DNA of 64,000 bases from Cymodocea nodosa (lineage: Eukaryota; Streptophyta; Magnoliopsida; Alismatales; Cymodoceaceae). Below the pieces are notes generated by a model. The model had not been told where the DNA came from. It saw only the letters and a list, made by a program, of their open reading frames with translations, and searched no databases. Shown here in pieces: positions 47,957-58,850 of the stretch. Made by a program: the position numbers and the translations under genes. The stretch lies in assembly GCA_036874045.1 (NCBI GenBank), contig CM072337.1, positions 3,596,001-3,660,000 on the forward strand. The letters are read 5' to 3'. Numbering within the stretch: the stretch's first letter is position 1; each line of letters opens with the position of its first letter.

Positions 47957-49102
47957 AATGTATTATTCATCTACTTGTATTGAAAAAAAAAATCTAACTA
48001 TATGTAAATGTAAACTATTTATATATATGAATGTTTGAATTTCAAATGTTTCTTAATTAATGTTTATGAATGAATGATATAACTGAGAACTGTACTGAAT
48101 TGAATATTATATAGCTATTTAAAGATTTGCAAGACGGTTTAAAAGTTTTACAAATTTTTATGAATGACATGGTTAAATGCACGATGATTGGTTAATGTAT
48201 GAATATATCTACATACTGAAAAGTAAAATGTAAATTCTGCGTAACAAGAAATGAACTGTAAGTTAAATATGCAGATAATGTTCAGATTTAAAGGAGTTTA
48301 AATTACAACACTACATTAATGACATATATTTAACTTTAATTAAGTTGACAAAATGCAGAGAAAAAATATAGAAGTTAATACAAGGAGTAAGTTTTAGAAA
48401 AATTTGATAAGTGTTAACTTAATGAAGTAAGTCCGTTGAGTTAACCTTAACTCCACGAGGTCAATAATAAAATATAAGGTCACTTTGTTGAGTTATCTGT
48501 AACTCAACGAAGTTAGTCCGTGGAGTTAGCAAATAGGCAATGAAGCTAGTCCATTGAGTTAGCTATAACTCAACGAGATGAGTTCGTTAAGTTAGAAACA
48601 GTAACCGAGGCTAGTTCATTGAGTTAATTGTAACTCAACGAGGTTAGTTCGTGGATTAAGCTCAATAGTTATTCTTTTAGCCATGAACGAAACTTCGTGG
48701 GTTTAGTGATTACTAAAATTTGAAATTAGAAGTGGAACACATATTCATAAAAATAGGAACCACACTACACATTACAAGACACATTCTTGCAACGAAATTC
48801 ATTTGCCTTATGGTCGTGCATTATAAATATAGAACAGAATGTTATTTACGAATTACCAGCATTTGAGGAAAGAAAAGAAATTTGTTAAGGAACTGGAAGG
48901 AGAAGCAGCTGATTCAACTTCATCCGTTAACAACTATTTATTGAAAACAAAGCATCAGACTGGTATGTAATAAATCTTTTGCTATTTTACTTTATGTTAA
49001 AAGTTTATGAGAACATGGATTCGTTCTCCTAGCACTAAATGATTAGTAAGAACACCTACATAGGATTATTCATCATAGAGGTGTACTGAAATATTTTTTG
49101 AA
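47957..49102 (+). other. Unit P spacer between ORF X and capsid gag (copy B)
   Basis: Counterpart of 6677-7163 plus 26726-27385, uninterrupted here, so it shows the empty R1 target site (near 48436, gagttaacc). Motif pairs of the GTTGAGTTA type lie at 48430-48660; a TATA-like cattataaatatag is near 48820. No gene. Confidence 0.65.
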
Positions 49103-49644
49103 TTGGACTTTAACAAAATCCTTAGGGGTGTAGCTAACCTTTCTTTAAAAGAGAATGGAGATATAGCTGCTCCAATAGAAAAACCATTAGGGAAAATTCT
49201 GTATCCTAAATTAGTTGATGAACCTTCATGTATTCGATTGCCAAACTTTAAGGGAGATAAGTTTGAACTGAAATCTAATTATATTAGTCAATTGCCACAC
49301 TTTCATGGATTAGAAAGAGAAGATGCCTATTATTTCCATAGAGAATTTAAAGAAGTTTGTCAAATGATGAAAATACCGAACATGAGTATTGATGTTATTA
49401 AACTTAGATATATCCCTTTTGCTTTAAAAGACACAACTAAGAGATGGTCATATACTCTATCGCCTAATTCAATTTATGCATGGACTAAATTTTGCTCTAT
49501 TTTTTTGGAAAAATATTATCCAACACATCAAACGATTAAAAAGAAAAAGAAAATATTAATGTGTAGCTAAAAATAGGGAGAATCGTTTTGGAAATATTTT
49601 GAAAGATTTAAAGATTTACTAACTCAATGTCCACATCATGCAAT
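49103..49644 (+). pseudogene. Athila-like capsid gag of unit P, copy B, N-terminal part
   Basis: Counterpart of 27386-27920. LPHFHGLEREDAYYF, IKLRYIPFALKDTTKRW and FLEKYYPTHQT are present; the frame is open for 155 codons, then TAG stops follow. The ORF has no ATG at its start (TTG). It is interrupted at 49644 by R3 and resumes at 57940. Confidence 0.87.
49640..49644. repeat. Target site duplication of R3 (GCAAT), left
   Basis: Repeated exactly at 57935-57939. Copy A at 27922-27935 (catgcaatgag) shows the uninterrupted site. Confidence 0.93.
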
Positions 49645-51286
49645 TGCTAGGACCTTAAGGCTTACTAAAGGGGGGGGGTGAATGGTAAAAATTCATTTCT
49701 TAACCTTTTAGAAGTAGTTTAATGTAAAGTGATAGCAAGCATACAATAAAAGAAATCACACAGAGATTTTTAGGTGGTTCACCACTAACGGCTAGTCCAC
49801 CCACAATGGATACTTGGGCTTCACTAAACTCTTGCAAACGTACAATCACTTGCTTTAAGGTTTAAGCAAGAACTAACTAACCATTCACTTGGCCTTCCTT
49901 GTCGAAGCTTCAATCAATCCTTTCTCTGAAGTTTTAATATGTGTACTTCAGTAAACACTATCTTGTGAACAACAGAGTTGAATGCATGATGAGCTTCTGA
50001 AATTTGGTCTGTAAGTGTTGAAGATGATTTGATCTCTAAAGCTTTTCTTCTGTTGAGCTTGGTGTAAGTATATGTATGAGCAAAGCGCTGCTTAAATCCG
50101 TTGTCTGTATCTTGTATATATACCTGACATGTGTAACGATCATATTTTCTTCCAACGGATGTATTCTACTGTACTTGATTAGACTCCAATCCCAAATACG
50201 GTAAGTTACCGTTTAGAAAGTTATTTCAAGATGTCTTACCGATTTTCCTAACCTTTCAGATAGTTAGTTGTGTAACTCTCCGAAGAATATCTGTAACTCA
50301 CCAAAAGATCACTTAAACTTTTCTGCCAGGTAGGATTCCAAAATATTTACTACGAGCTAACATTCAATCGGATGCTTATAACTGTAACTTACCGAACAGT
50401 TATATAATTATCGGATAGTTGCCTATAGTAACCTTCTGTTAACTTTCCGATTGCTTCAATTTAGCACGTGCATAAAAGGCTGACTTAAGTTTCAGATGGT
50501 TATCCCTATAACTCACCAAAACGCTTCAGGATTTTGGATAGTTATCTTTCTAACTCTTCGAAAACATATTTGAGCTTCTTTCTGGAATTCTGCACGTGGG
50601 AAATTCAATGACTTAAGTTTCGGATGGTTATCCCTGTAACTCACCGAAACGCTTCAGGATTTCAGATAGTTATCTTTCTAACTCTCCGAAAACATATTTG
50701 AGCTTCTTTTTGGAATTCTGCACGTGGGAAATTCAACGACTTAAGTTTCGGATGGTTAAACTGTAACTCACCGAAACGCTTCAGGATTTCGGATAGTTAT
50801 CTTTCTAACTCTCTGAAATTTTCCTTTAAGCTTTTGACTGTTGATTTCTCTATTCTACATGTACGTAATAGGATGACTTAAGTTCTAGAAAGTTATACCT
50901 GTAACTCACTAAAAAACTCGAATAGTTATCTAACTCTCCGAAAAGAAAACTCAGATAGTTATCTAACTCTCCAACAAGTCCTTTAAGCTTCCTTTCTGTA
51001 TTTCTACACGTGATTAATTGAATGACTTAACTTTCGAATAGTTATACCTATAACTCTCCGAAAAGTCCTTTAAGCTTCCGGATAGTTAACTCCTTAACTA
51101 TCCGATCATTCAATCCTTCTTAACTGTCTGATTATCTGTGGCAGCACATTCTGAGATTTACTACAACCTATTTGCTGCTTCGATTTGTCTATCTTCTGAT
51201 GTTTTTGTTGTACAGACTAATCCTGATAAATACAATTCAAAACCTTACATTGATTTTTGCATTACCAAAATCTAGAGGTCCTTTCA
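49645..51286 (-). repeat. R3 LTR (3' LTR in element orientation)
   Basis: Starts tgctaggacc (partner has tgttaggacc) and ends ggtcctttca on the + strand. Contains a palindromic motif array at 50200-51120 with internal tandem repeats. Confidence 0.94.
50482..50830. repeat. Tandem repeat of about 128 bp inside the R3 LTR
   Basis: Nearly three units, each running gacttaagtttcggatgg, then taactcaccgaaacgcttc, ggatagttatctttctaac, and a cacgtgggaaattcaa spacer. The partner LTR has the same at about 57128-57475. Confidence 0.85.
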
Positions 51287-51300
51287 ATCTCCCCCTTTTT
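51287..51300 (-). other. Polypurine tract of R3
   Basis: The minus strand reads aaaaagggggagat at the LTR edge. Confidence 0.87.
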
Positions 51301-51607
51301 GATAATGGCAAAAACCTTACAATGTATTACATGTATTTCTCTCCCTATATATCTATACAGAAAAGCACACGAGGAATACAAAATAATGTAAATTTAAAGA
51401 CTCCCCCTGATTTTTTGAAATCACTCCCCCTGAATTTCTCACCCTACTTTACTGTAGCTTTGCTTACCAAAATATGATATTTCTCTCCCTTTTTTGCCAA
51501 TTGTCAAAAAGAAGTGAGAAGACAGATACTAAGTTGGTAGAGCAATTATAGTTGAGTATCAAAATGTCTAAGTTGCTGCAAAACAGAGAAGTTAGTAGAA
51601 CAAGCTC
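51301..51607 (-). other. R3 3' untranslated stretch
   Basis: AT-rich DNA between RNase H and PPT, with further ctccccctga and ctcccttttttgcc pyrimidine runs on the + strand. No gene. Confidence 0.6.
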
Positions 51608-53140
51608 CTAGTTGTGAGCTTGGAGAGTAGATATGAAATTATAAATCAATAAAGAACAAATCCCTAAATTTCGTCTAATATGATTAAATGCAGCTTCAGA
51701 TAATGGTTTGGTGAAGATATTTGCAAGTTGTTCTTTAGTAGAGACATATTCTAAGGAAATATGACCTTTTTCAACATGGTCTCTTAAAAAGTGGTGCCTA
51801 ATCTCGATATGTTTTGCTCTAGAGTGTAGAATTGTATTTTTGGAGAAATTGATGGCACTATTGCTATCACAGTAAATAATGGTATTCTGAAAATTTAGCT
51901 TATAATCTGCTAGAGTTTGTTGCATCCATAAGATCTATGCACAACATAGGTCTGCTGCTGTATATTCAACTTCAATGGTGGATAGAGCTATAGAGTTTTG
52001 TTTCCTGCTGAACTAAGAAACAAGTGCATGACCAAGCAACTGACATGTCTCACTGGTGCTTTTTCGATCTGATTTGCATCCTGCATAATCTGCATCACTA
52101 TATCCTGCTAAAGTCAATTGATTCTGTGAAGAATAAAATAAGCCAAACTCCTTGGTACCCTGTAGATATTTAAATATATGTTTAACTGATTTTAAGTTTG
52201 ATGCTCTTGGAGAGGCTTGATATCTTGCACAAGTACAAACACTAAACATTATATCTAGTCTACTGGCTGTTAGATACAGAAGTGATCCAATCATACCTCT
52301 GTATTTCTTTTGATCTACTAGAATGCCAGAAATGTCCTTATCAAGTTTTTCATTTGAGTTCATTGGAGTACCTACTGCTTTGGATTTATCCATACCAAAT
52401 TTCAAGAGAATCTCTTTGCAAAATTTTTCTTGATTCAGGAAAATGCCATGCTTAAGTTGATGAATTTGCAATCCTAGAAAGAATTTTAATTCTCCCATAA
52501 GACTCATCTCAAATTCATTCTTCATTAAGATTTGAAAATCATGACATAGATTCTCATGTGTGGCACCAAAAATGATATCATCCACATAGATCTAAATAAT
52601 TAACATATGAGAACCTTCAGATTTGATGAATAAGGTGTTGTCTGCAGTTCCTATGTTAAATTGATTCTCAAGAAGGAAACTCTTCAGTTTATCATACCAT
52701 GCACGTGGTGCTTGCTTCAAACCATAGAGAGCTTTATTTAGTTTGTATACATGGTTTGGATTTTCTTCATCTTCAAAACCTGGTGGTTGTTCTACATATA
52801 CTTCTTCTTGTAGAATGCCATTAAGAAATGCACTTTTAACATCCATCTAATAAAGCTTGATTTTATACTACTTGCAAAGGCAAGTAACATTCTAATTGCT
52901 TCAAGTCTTGCAACAAGTGCAAAAGTTTCTTCATAGTCGATTCCTTCCTGTTGGTTGTATCCCTAAGCAACAAGTCTAGCTTTATTTCTGATAATACTAC
53001 AATTATTGTCAAGTTTGTTCTTAAACACCCATTTAGTACCAATAATTAATTTTTCGATGGGCCTTTCAACCAAGTTCCAGACTTCATTTTTCTTGAACTG
53101 ATTTAGTTCCTCTTGCATGGCCATGATCTAGTATTCATCA
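51608..53140 (-). pseudogene. R3 reverse transcriptase and RNase H
   Basis: Minus order: [63 protein letters not shown], the catalytic YVDD box at 52577-52588, MSLMGELKFFLGLQI, GSLLYLTASRLD, YSDADYAGCKSDRKS, then RNase H IIYCDSNSAI and HSRAKHIEIRHHFL, ending ICSLL. A one-base deletion near 52863 shifts the frame ahead of MDVKSAF. Stops before IYVDD, after GHALVS, near CCA and in LVA-GYN are all TAG, at places where related proteins have Gln or Trp. Otherwise full length. Confidence 0.94.
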
Positions 53141-54444
53141 TTGCAGGCATCTTCAACTGTTGAAGGTTCAAGTTTAGACACAAAAGCACAATAATTACAA
53201 ATATTTTGAATTTTGCTTCTTGTTTGAACACCTTGATTTATATTCCCAATAATTTGCCTAATGAGAAGTTTAGACTTTGTCTTCCATGCTTTTTCTGTCT
53301 CAGTAGGTGTAGGCAGTGCTGAACTATCCTTTTTCTGAGGAATTTTCTGATTTATTACTTCACTTTCACTATCTATTGTTAGCCTCTTCAATTTTCCTAC
53401 TATGTCTTCATCAAAGAATACGTTTATTGACTCTTCTACTCTTCTTTTATGTTCAAAATAGACCTTGTAGGCCTTGCTTCTTGAAGAGTATCCAATAAGT
53501 AGAGCAAGATCAGATTTTGCATCATATTTGTCCTTTTGATCCTTTGTATTAAGTACAAAACATCTTGATCCGAAGACCTTAAAATATCCAACATTTGGTA
53601 TTTTACCATACCATAGTTCAAAAGGTGTCTTATGTAGGATAGGTCTAAGGTGAGTTCTGTTTATAGAATAACATGCAGTATTTACAGCTTCAACCCATAG
53701 AGACTTTGGTAGATCAAATGCATTAAGAATTGTCCTTGCCATTTCTTGTACTGATCTATTTTTCCTTTCTACAACTCCATTCTGAGCAGGAGTTCTTGGA
53801 CATGAGAATTCATGCAGTATGCCAAAAGAATTGCATAATTCTTCAAATTTTGAATTTTCAAATTCACCTCCATGATCACTTCTGATCTTCTTCACAGTTG
53901 AATCTTTTTCATTTTGAATTCTAATACAGAGATGTTTGAATTCATCACAAGCTTCATTCTTGTGTGTTAAGAAAATAACTCAAGTGAATCTTGTATAATC
54001 ATCAACTACCACTAAGGTATATTTTCTTCCTCCTAAACTGGCTGTCTGTGTAGGACCAAACAGGTCTATATGCAATAGATCCAATGGTTGATGTGTGGCA
54101 ATGTCTTCAATACTCTTGTGTGCTGATTTCTTTTGTTTTCCAATTGTACAGTCACTACACAATTTTTCTCTCTTGAATTTGAACTTAGGCACATCTCTAA
54201 CAAGATCATGTTTGGTCAATTTTCTTATAAGTATCATGTTTGCATGATTTAATCTTTTATGCCATAACCATTCATCTTCATTAGAAGCAACTAAACATGC
54301 ATCACTAGATATAATATCACATGGAAATTCCAAAGTATAAATTGAATTATTTCTATATCCAGTAAATTTGATTTCATGTGTATCCTGTTGTAATATAAAA
54401 CAGTTTTCTGCAGTAAAAAATATATTATAACCTTTGTCACACAA
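53141..54444 (-). pseudogene. R3 integrase
   Basis: Pre-integrase finger WLWHKRLNHANM ... LCSDCTIGKQKKS, then the core with LLHIDLFGP, RSDHGGEFEN and VVERKNRS: the DDE triad is intact. It also has GYSSRSKAYKVYF and a long linker with GNINQGVQTRS before RT. A TGA near 53978 splits the core in TRFT-VIFL, where Trp is usual; the frame is otherwise open across 53128-53895 and 53980-54444. Confidence 0.94.
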
Positions 54445-54465
54445 TTGACCTACACTTAGCAGATT

Positions 54466-54720
54466 CTATTTTAAACGATTTACATAAAGGACATTTTCTA
54501 TTTTTCCATTTTCAGATGTAACATTTCCTATGGCAGTAATTCTACATTTTTCATTGTTACCAAACTTAACAGATCCTGAATTTATTGATTTAACAGATTC
54601 CAAAAGTCTTTTCTTACCTGTCATATGCTTTGAGCAACCATTGTCAATGATCCACTTGGACGTTTGAGCTTTCTTGTCCATGCAGTCCTGCAAGTCATAT
54701 TGAAATTAAGACTTTTGGTA
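54466..54720 (-). pseudogene. R3 protease
   Basis: Retropepsin-like domain that would cut the polyprotein. The active site reads WIIDNGCSKHMTG: Asp is present but the Ser of the Asp-Ser-Gly triad is Asn, a G-to-A change. SVKFGNNEKC and ITAIGNV follow as in copia proteases. A one-base frameshift near 54710 separates it from gag, and a TAG near 54466 from the pre-integrase region. Confidence 0.85.
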
Positions 54721-54754
54721 CCCATATCTTCTTAGGTCCATCACTGTTAGTCCT

Positions 54755-56242
54755 CTATATACTAAACCTATTGCCTTTTGGTAGCCATATAGATGTAGAT
54801 CTCTTCTTAATGACAAACACAATGGTGTCATCTTTGTAAGATCTAATTTTTCCACCACAGTAAGGGGTTTCCTCTAGTACAGCATACCCTAGGCCAAATT
54901 TACTTTTTCTTATTCTTTGAGATCCTATGATTTTGTTTAAACTATTTTCACCCTTAGTAAATTTACATACAATTTTCTTTAAATCAGTAACTTCAGATAA
55001 TAGATTTTTATTTTCTTCTTTTATATCAAAATTTTTACAACTATAGCTATCCATTTTAGTTTTCAATTCCCTATTATCAACTAAGGCTTTTTCTAGTTCA
55101 ACAAAAACATCTTCCAAATAGGAATTTAAACTCTTTAATTCTTTCTTGTACTTCTTACATTTTACATATAATTTATCTACTATACAGAGAAGACTATCTA
55201 TATCTACATCATCATTTTCTTTTTCCAAGCAATAGGGAGATGTAGAGCATACCTCTTGTGCAGCAAAGCACAAATTTGCAGGTGCCTCCTCATCTGAGTC
55301 TAATGAGCTGCTGGATGAACTATTGTCATCCCAAGTGGCTTTCAATGCCATTTTCTTCTTATTCTTCCTTTTCCATTTCTGTTTGTCCTCCTCCTATTGA
55401 AAAGGACAGTAAAGTTGAATGTGTCCCAGTTTCTTGCACTTGTAGCATGTAGGGACTTTTGATTTTGAGGAGCTAGCTTTGCCTCCTTGTCTCATCATCC
55501 TTCTAAAGTTCCTGGCTAGCAGTAACATTTCATCCTCATCCGAGCTTAATTGATCTTCTATTGAGGGAAAAACTAGTTCTTTCTTTTTCTCTGCTTTTCT
55601 TTCAGTGACTCCTTCTTCTTTCCATTCCTTCATTTGGACTTCATGGGCTAGAAGGTTTCCCAACAGATCTTCAACTGAATAGTTATTCAAATCCTTTGAA
55701 TACTATATGGAAGTAGACTTCTACTTCCATTCGACTGTCAGGCTCCTTAGGATCTTTTGTACCTATTCATGATTAGAAAAACTCCTCCCAAGGCCTCTTA
55801 GTTCATTCACAATTTTTGTGAATCTAGAAAACATTTCAGTGATACTTTCTTTTTCAAGCATTTTGAATAATTCATATTTTCTTAACAAAATGCTGATTTT
55901 AGTATCTTTAACTTGGTTGGTTCCTTCATATGTAATTTGAAGGATCTTCCAAACTTCATGGGAGAATTTACAAGCAAATATTTTATTATACTATTCACTA
56001 GTTAGTGCATAGTAAATGGAATTAAGGCCACGAGCATCCATTTGGATGATTCTTTCATCCTCCTCAGTCTAGTCACTTTCATGACTGATTGGAGTTGGTG
56101 TACCATGTACAACCATTCTCCAAAGTTTCACATCTGTACTCCTGAGAAAGCACTCCATCCTATTTTTCCAGTAGCTATAATTACTACCATCAAAGAGGGG
56201 AGGTCAATGGATATTCTGACCCTCTACAGTGTGGAAAGCCAT
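54755..56242 (-). pseudogene. R3 gag (capsid, zinc knuckle, coiled coil)
   Basis: ATG at 56240-56242, one frame for about 495 codons to TAG near 54755. N-terminal GQNIH then PPLFDGSNYSYWK, capsid block (KDTKISILLRKYELFKML, TEMFSRFTKIVNELRGLG), LLGNLLAHEVQMKEW, zinc knuckle CYKCKKLGHIQLYC intact, MALKATWDD, Ser run, then about 120 residues of coiled coil, FGLGYAVLEETPY and WLPKGN. About seven internal stops, all TAG except one TGA at IH-PPLFDG where R2 has Arg. Very similar to R2 gag, so R3-like elements could package R2 RNA. Confidence 0.92.
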
Positions 56243-56280
56243 GATCTTAGATGGTTAAATCTATTAACAAGATCAACCTT

Positions 56281-56292
56281 GCTCTGATACCA
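56281..56292 (-). other. Primer binding site of R3 (initiator-Met tRNA)
   Basis: The minus strand reads TGGTATCAGAGC, the canonical copia PBS without mismatch, two bases inside the LTR. Confidence 0.93.
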
Positions 56293-56294
56293 AT

Positions 56295-57934
56295 TGTTAG
56301 GACCTTAAGGCTTACCAGAGGGGGGGTGAATGGTAAAAATTCATTTCTTAACCTTTTAGAAGTAGTTTAATGTAAAGTGATAGCAAACATACAATAAAAG
56401 AAATCATAGAGAGATTTTTTGGTGGTTCACCACTAACGGCTAGTCCACCCCCAAGGGATACTTAGGCTTCACTAAACTCTTGCAAACTCACAATCACTTG
56501 CTTTAAGGTTTAAGCAAGAACCAACTAACCATTCACTTGAGCTTCCTTGTCGAAGCTTCAATCAATCCTTTCTCTGAAGTTTTAATCCGTGTACTTCAGT
56601 AAACACTATCTTGTGAACAATAGAGTTGAATGCATGATGAGCTTCTAAAATTTGATCTGTAAGTGTTGAAGATGATTTGATCTCTAAAGCTTTTCTTCTA
56701 TTGAGCTTGGTGTAAGTATATGTATGAGCAAAGCGCTCCTTAAATCTGTTATCTATATCTTGTATATATACTTGACATGTGTAACGATCATATTTTCTTC
56801 CAACAAATGTATTCGACTGTACTTGATTAGACTCCAGTCCCAAATACGGTAAGTTACCATTCAAAAAGTTATTTCAAGATGTCTTACCGATTTTCCTAAC
56901 CTTTCGAATAGTTAGCTGTGTAACTCTCCGAAGAATATTTGTAACTCACCGAAAGATCACTTAAACTTTTCTGCTAGGTAGGATTCCAGAATATTTACTG
57001 CGAGCAAACATTCAATCGGATGCTTATAACTGTAACTTACCGAACAGTTATATAACTGTTGGATAGTTGCCTATAGTAACATTCTGTTAACTTTCCGATT
57101 GCTTCAATTCAGCACGTGCATAAAAGGCTGACTTAAGTTTGGATGGTTATCCCTGTAACTCACCAAAACGTTTCAGGATTTTGGGATAGTTATCTTTCTA
57201 ACTCTCCGAAAACATATTTGAGCTTCTTTCTGGAATTCTACACGTGGGAAATTCAATGACTTAAGTTTCAGATGGTTATCCCTATAACTCACCGAAATGC
57301 TTCAGGATTTCGGATAGTTATCTTTCTAACTCTCCGAAAACATATTTGAGCTTCATTTTAGAATTCTGCACGTGGGAAATTCAATGACTTAAGTTTCATA
57401 TGGTTAAACTGTAACTCACCAAAACGCTTCAGGATTTCGGATAGTTATCTTTCTAACTCTCTGAAATTTTCCTTTAAACTTTTGACTGCCAACTTCTCTA
57501 TTCTGCACGTGCGTAATAGGATGACTTAAGTTCCAGAAAGTTATACCTGTAACTCACTGAAAAACTCGAGTAGTTATCTAACTCTCTGAAAAGAAAACTC
57601 GGATAGTTATCTAACTCTCTGACAAGTCCTTGAAGCTTCCTTTCTGTATTTCTGCACGTGATTAATTGAATGACTTAACTTTCGAATAGTTATACCTGTA
57701 ACTCTCCGAAAAATCCTTTAAGCTTCCGGATAGTTAACTCCTTAACTATCCGATCATTCAATCCTTCTTAACTATCTAATTATCTATGGCAGCACATTCT
57801 GAGATTTACTACAACCTATTTGCTGCTTCAATTTTTCTGTCTTCTGATCTTTTTGCTGTACAGACTAATTCTGATAAATACAATTCAAAACCTTACATTG
57901 ATTTTTGCATTATCAAAATCTAGAGGTCCTTTCA
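56295..57934 (-). repeat. R3 LTR (5' LTR in element orientation)
   Basis: Promoter-bearing partner of 49645-51286. Motif array at 56850-57770, tandem repeats at about 57128-57475. It ends ggtcctttca on the + strand followed by the GCAAT duplication. Confidence 0.94.
56762..56770 (-). promoter_or_regulatory. TATA-like box of R3 5' LTR
   Basis: TATATATAC on the minus strand, about 475 bases from the LTR end, kept in the other LTR near 50115. Start site unverified. Confidence 0.5.
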
Positions 57935-57939
57935 GCAAT
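57935..57939. repeat. Target site duplication of R3 (GCAAT), right
   Basis: Exact repeat of 49640-49644. Confidence 0.93.
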
Positions 57940-58668
57940 GAGTAAAGCACAATTAATAGGTATAATTTATGATGGCATAGATGTTTCAACGAAATCTTTA
58001 TTAGAATCTACTTGTCAGAATGGATTTTTAAAATTGTGTAGTGAGGAAGCATGGGCATAGTTAGAAAACTTTGCAAAAAGAACTACATAGTGGGAAAACT
58101 CAACCAAAGCTATTTTACATAAAAGAATATTACCAAGGGGGAATACATGAAATAGATTCAAGCACTATGCTTGAAATTAAATTAACTGAGTTAACAAAGA
58201 AAATAGAAGAGTTTTCATTAAATCAAAAGTTAGCAGAAGAGAATGCAAACATTAATGACTTAGATATTATTTATGCTAAAAACTAGAAAGATAACTTTTG
58301 AAATTCCTATAACCCTAATTAGAGAAATCACCCGAACCTATCTTGGTGAAATACAATTTCTAAGGAGGAGAAAATATAAATGACAAAAATATAAGTTATG
58401 AAGCATTAATTGAACAAGGATCTAGAATAAAGAAGTTAGAAAACATAATTCAACAATTAAACAATCGTCTAGATCATGTATTTGGAAATGCTGCCATTCA
58501 AAATCAAAATATGAATACAAATATACCCCCTAGATAGAAGGAATCAATAGAAGTTAGACCTACTAGAGGGTTGCCAATGCAAGTAGTACCTTACCCTGTT
58601 AGTAGAACTATGAATGAAATTGATACCTCCTATGGGAGGGAAATTGAATGAAGTAGTATAACTAAAGC
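57940..58668 (+). pseudogene. Athila-like capsid gag of unit P, copy B, C-terminal part
   Basis: Resumes exactly where R3 interrupted: IIYDGIDVSTKSLLEST, NGFLKL, a Lys/Glu-rich helical region (LEIKLTELTKKIEEFSLNQK), then the degenerate YNPN-RNHPNLSW signature near 58310-58345. A last segment ends VRPTRGLPMQVVPYPVS near 58600 and stops at 58648-58668. Copy A lacks this end because an R1-family LTR cut it. Stops are scattered, mostly TAG. Confidence 0.8.
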
Positions 58669-58850
58669 AACTATGTATAATATAGTAAAAAGTAGAAAAA
58701 TATAAAAAGAAAAAAAATGTAAGTTTAATTATGTTAGTAATATCGTAGAGTTATTACTTAATTGAATGAACTTAGTCCATTGAGTTATGACCTAACTCTA
58801 CAAGAGTATGTAAGTAGATATGTTAATTTTATCTCTGCTAAATTTTCTTT

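Larger units (their letters stand above)
49645..57934 (-). mobile_element. R3: complete Ty1/copia (Sirevirus-like) element
   Basis: 8,290 bp with LTRs of 1,642 and 1,640 bp, a GCAAT duplication, PBS and PPT. All genes are on the minus strand in copia order: gag, protease, integrase, RT, RNase H. There is no extra ORF after RNase H; only 300 bases separate it from the PPT. The coding region has a few one-base frameshifts (near 54710 and 52863) and about 16 stops, of which about 14 are TAG, two TGA and none TAA. LTRs differ by several percent by eye. It sits inside the capsid gene of unit P copy B. Confidence 0.95.

Noticed and set aside
51172-51477. A 101-codon plus-strand frame at the R3 LTR and PPT edge
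   Set aside because: It crosses the LTR boundary and PPT, is Leu/Phe-rich by composition, and is antisense to the element.
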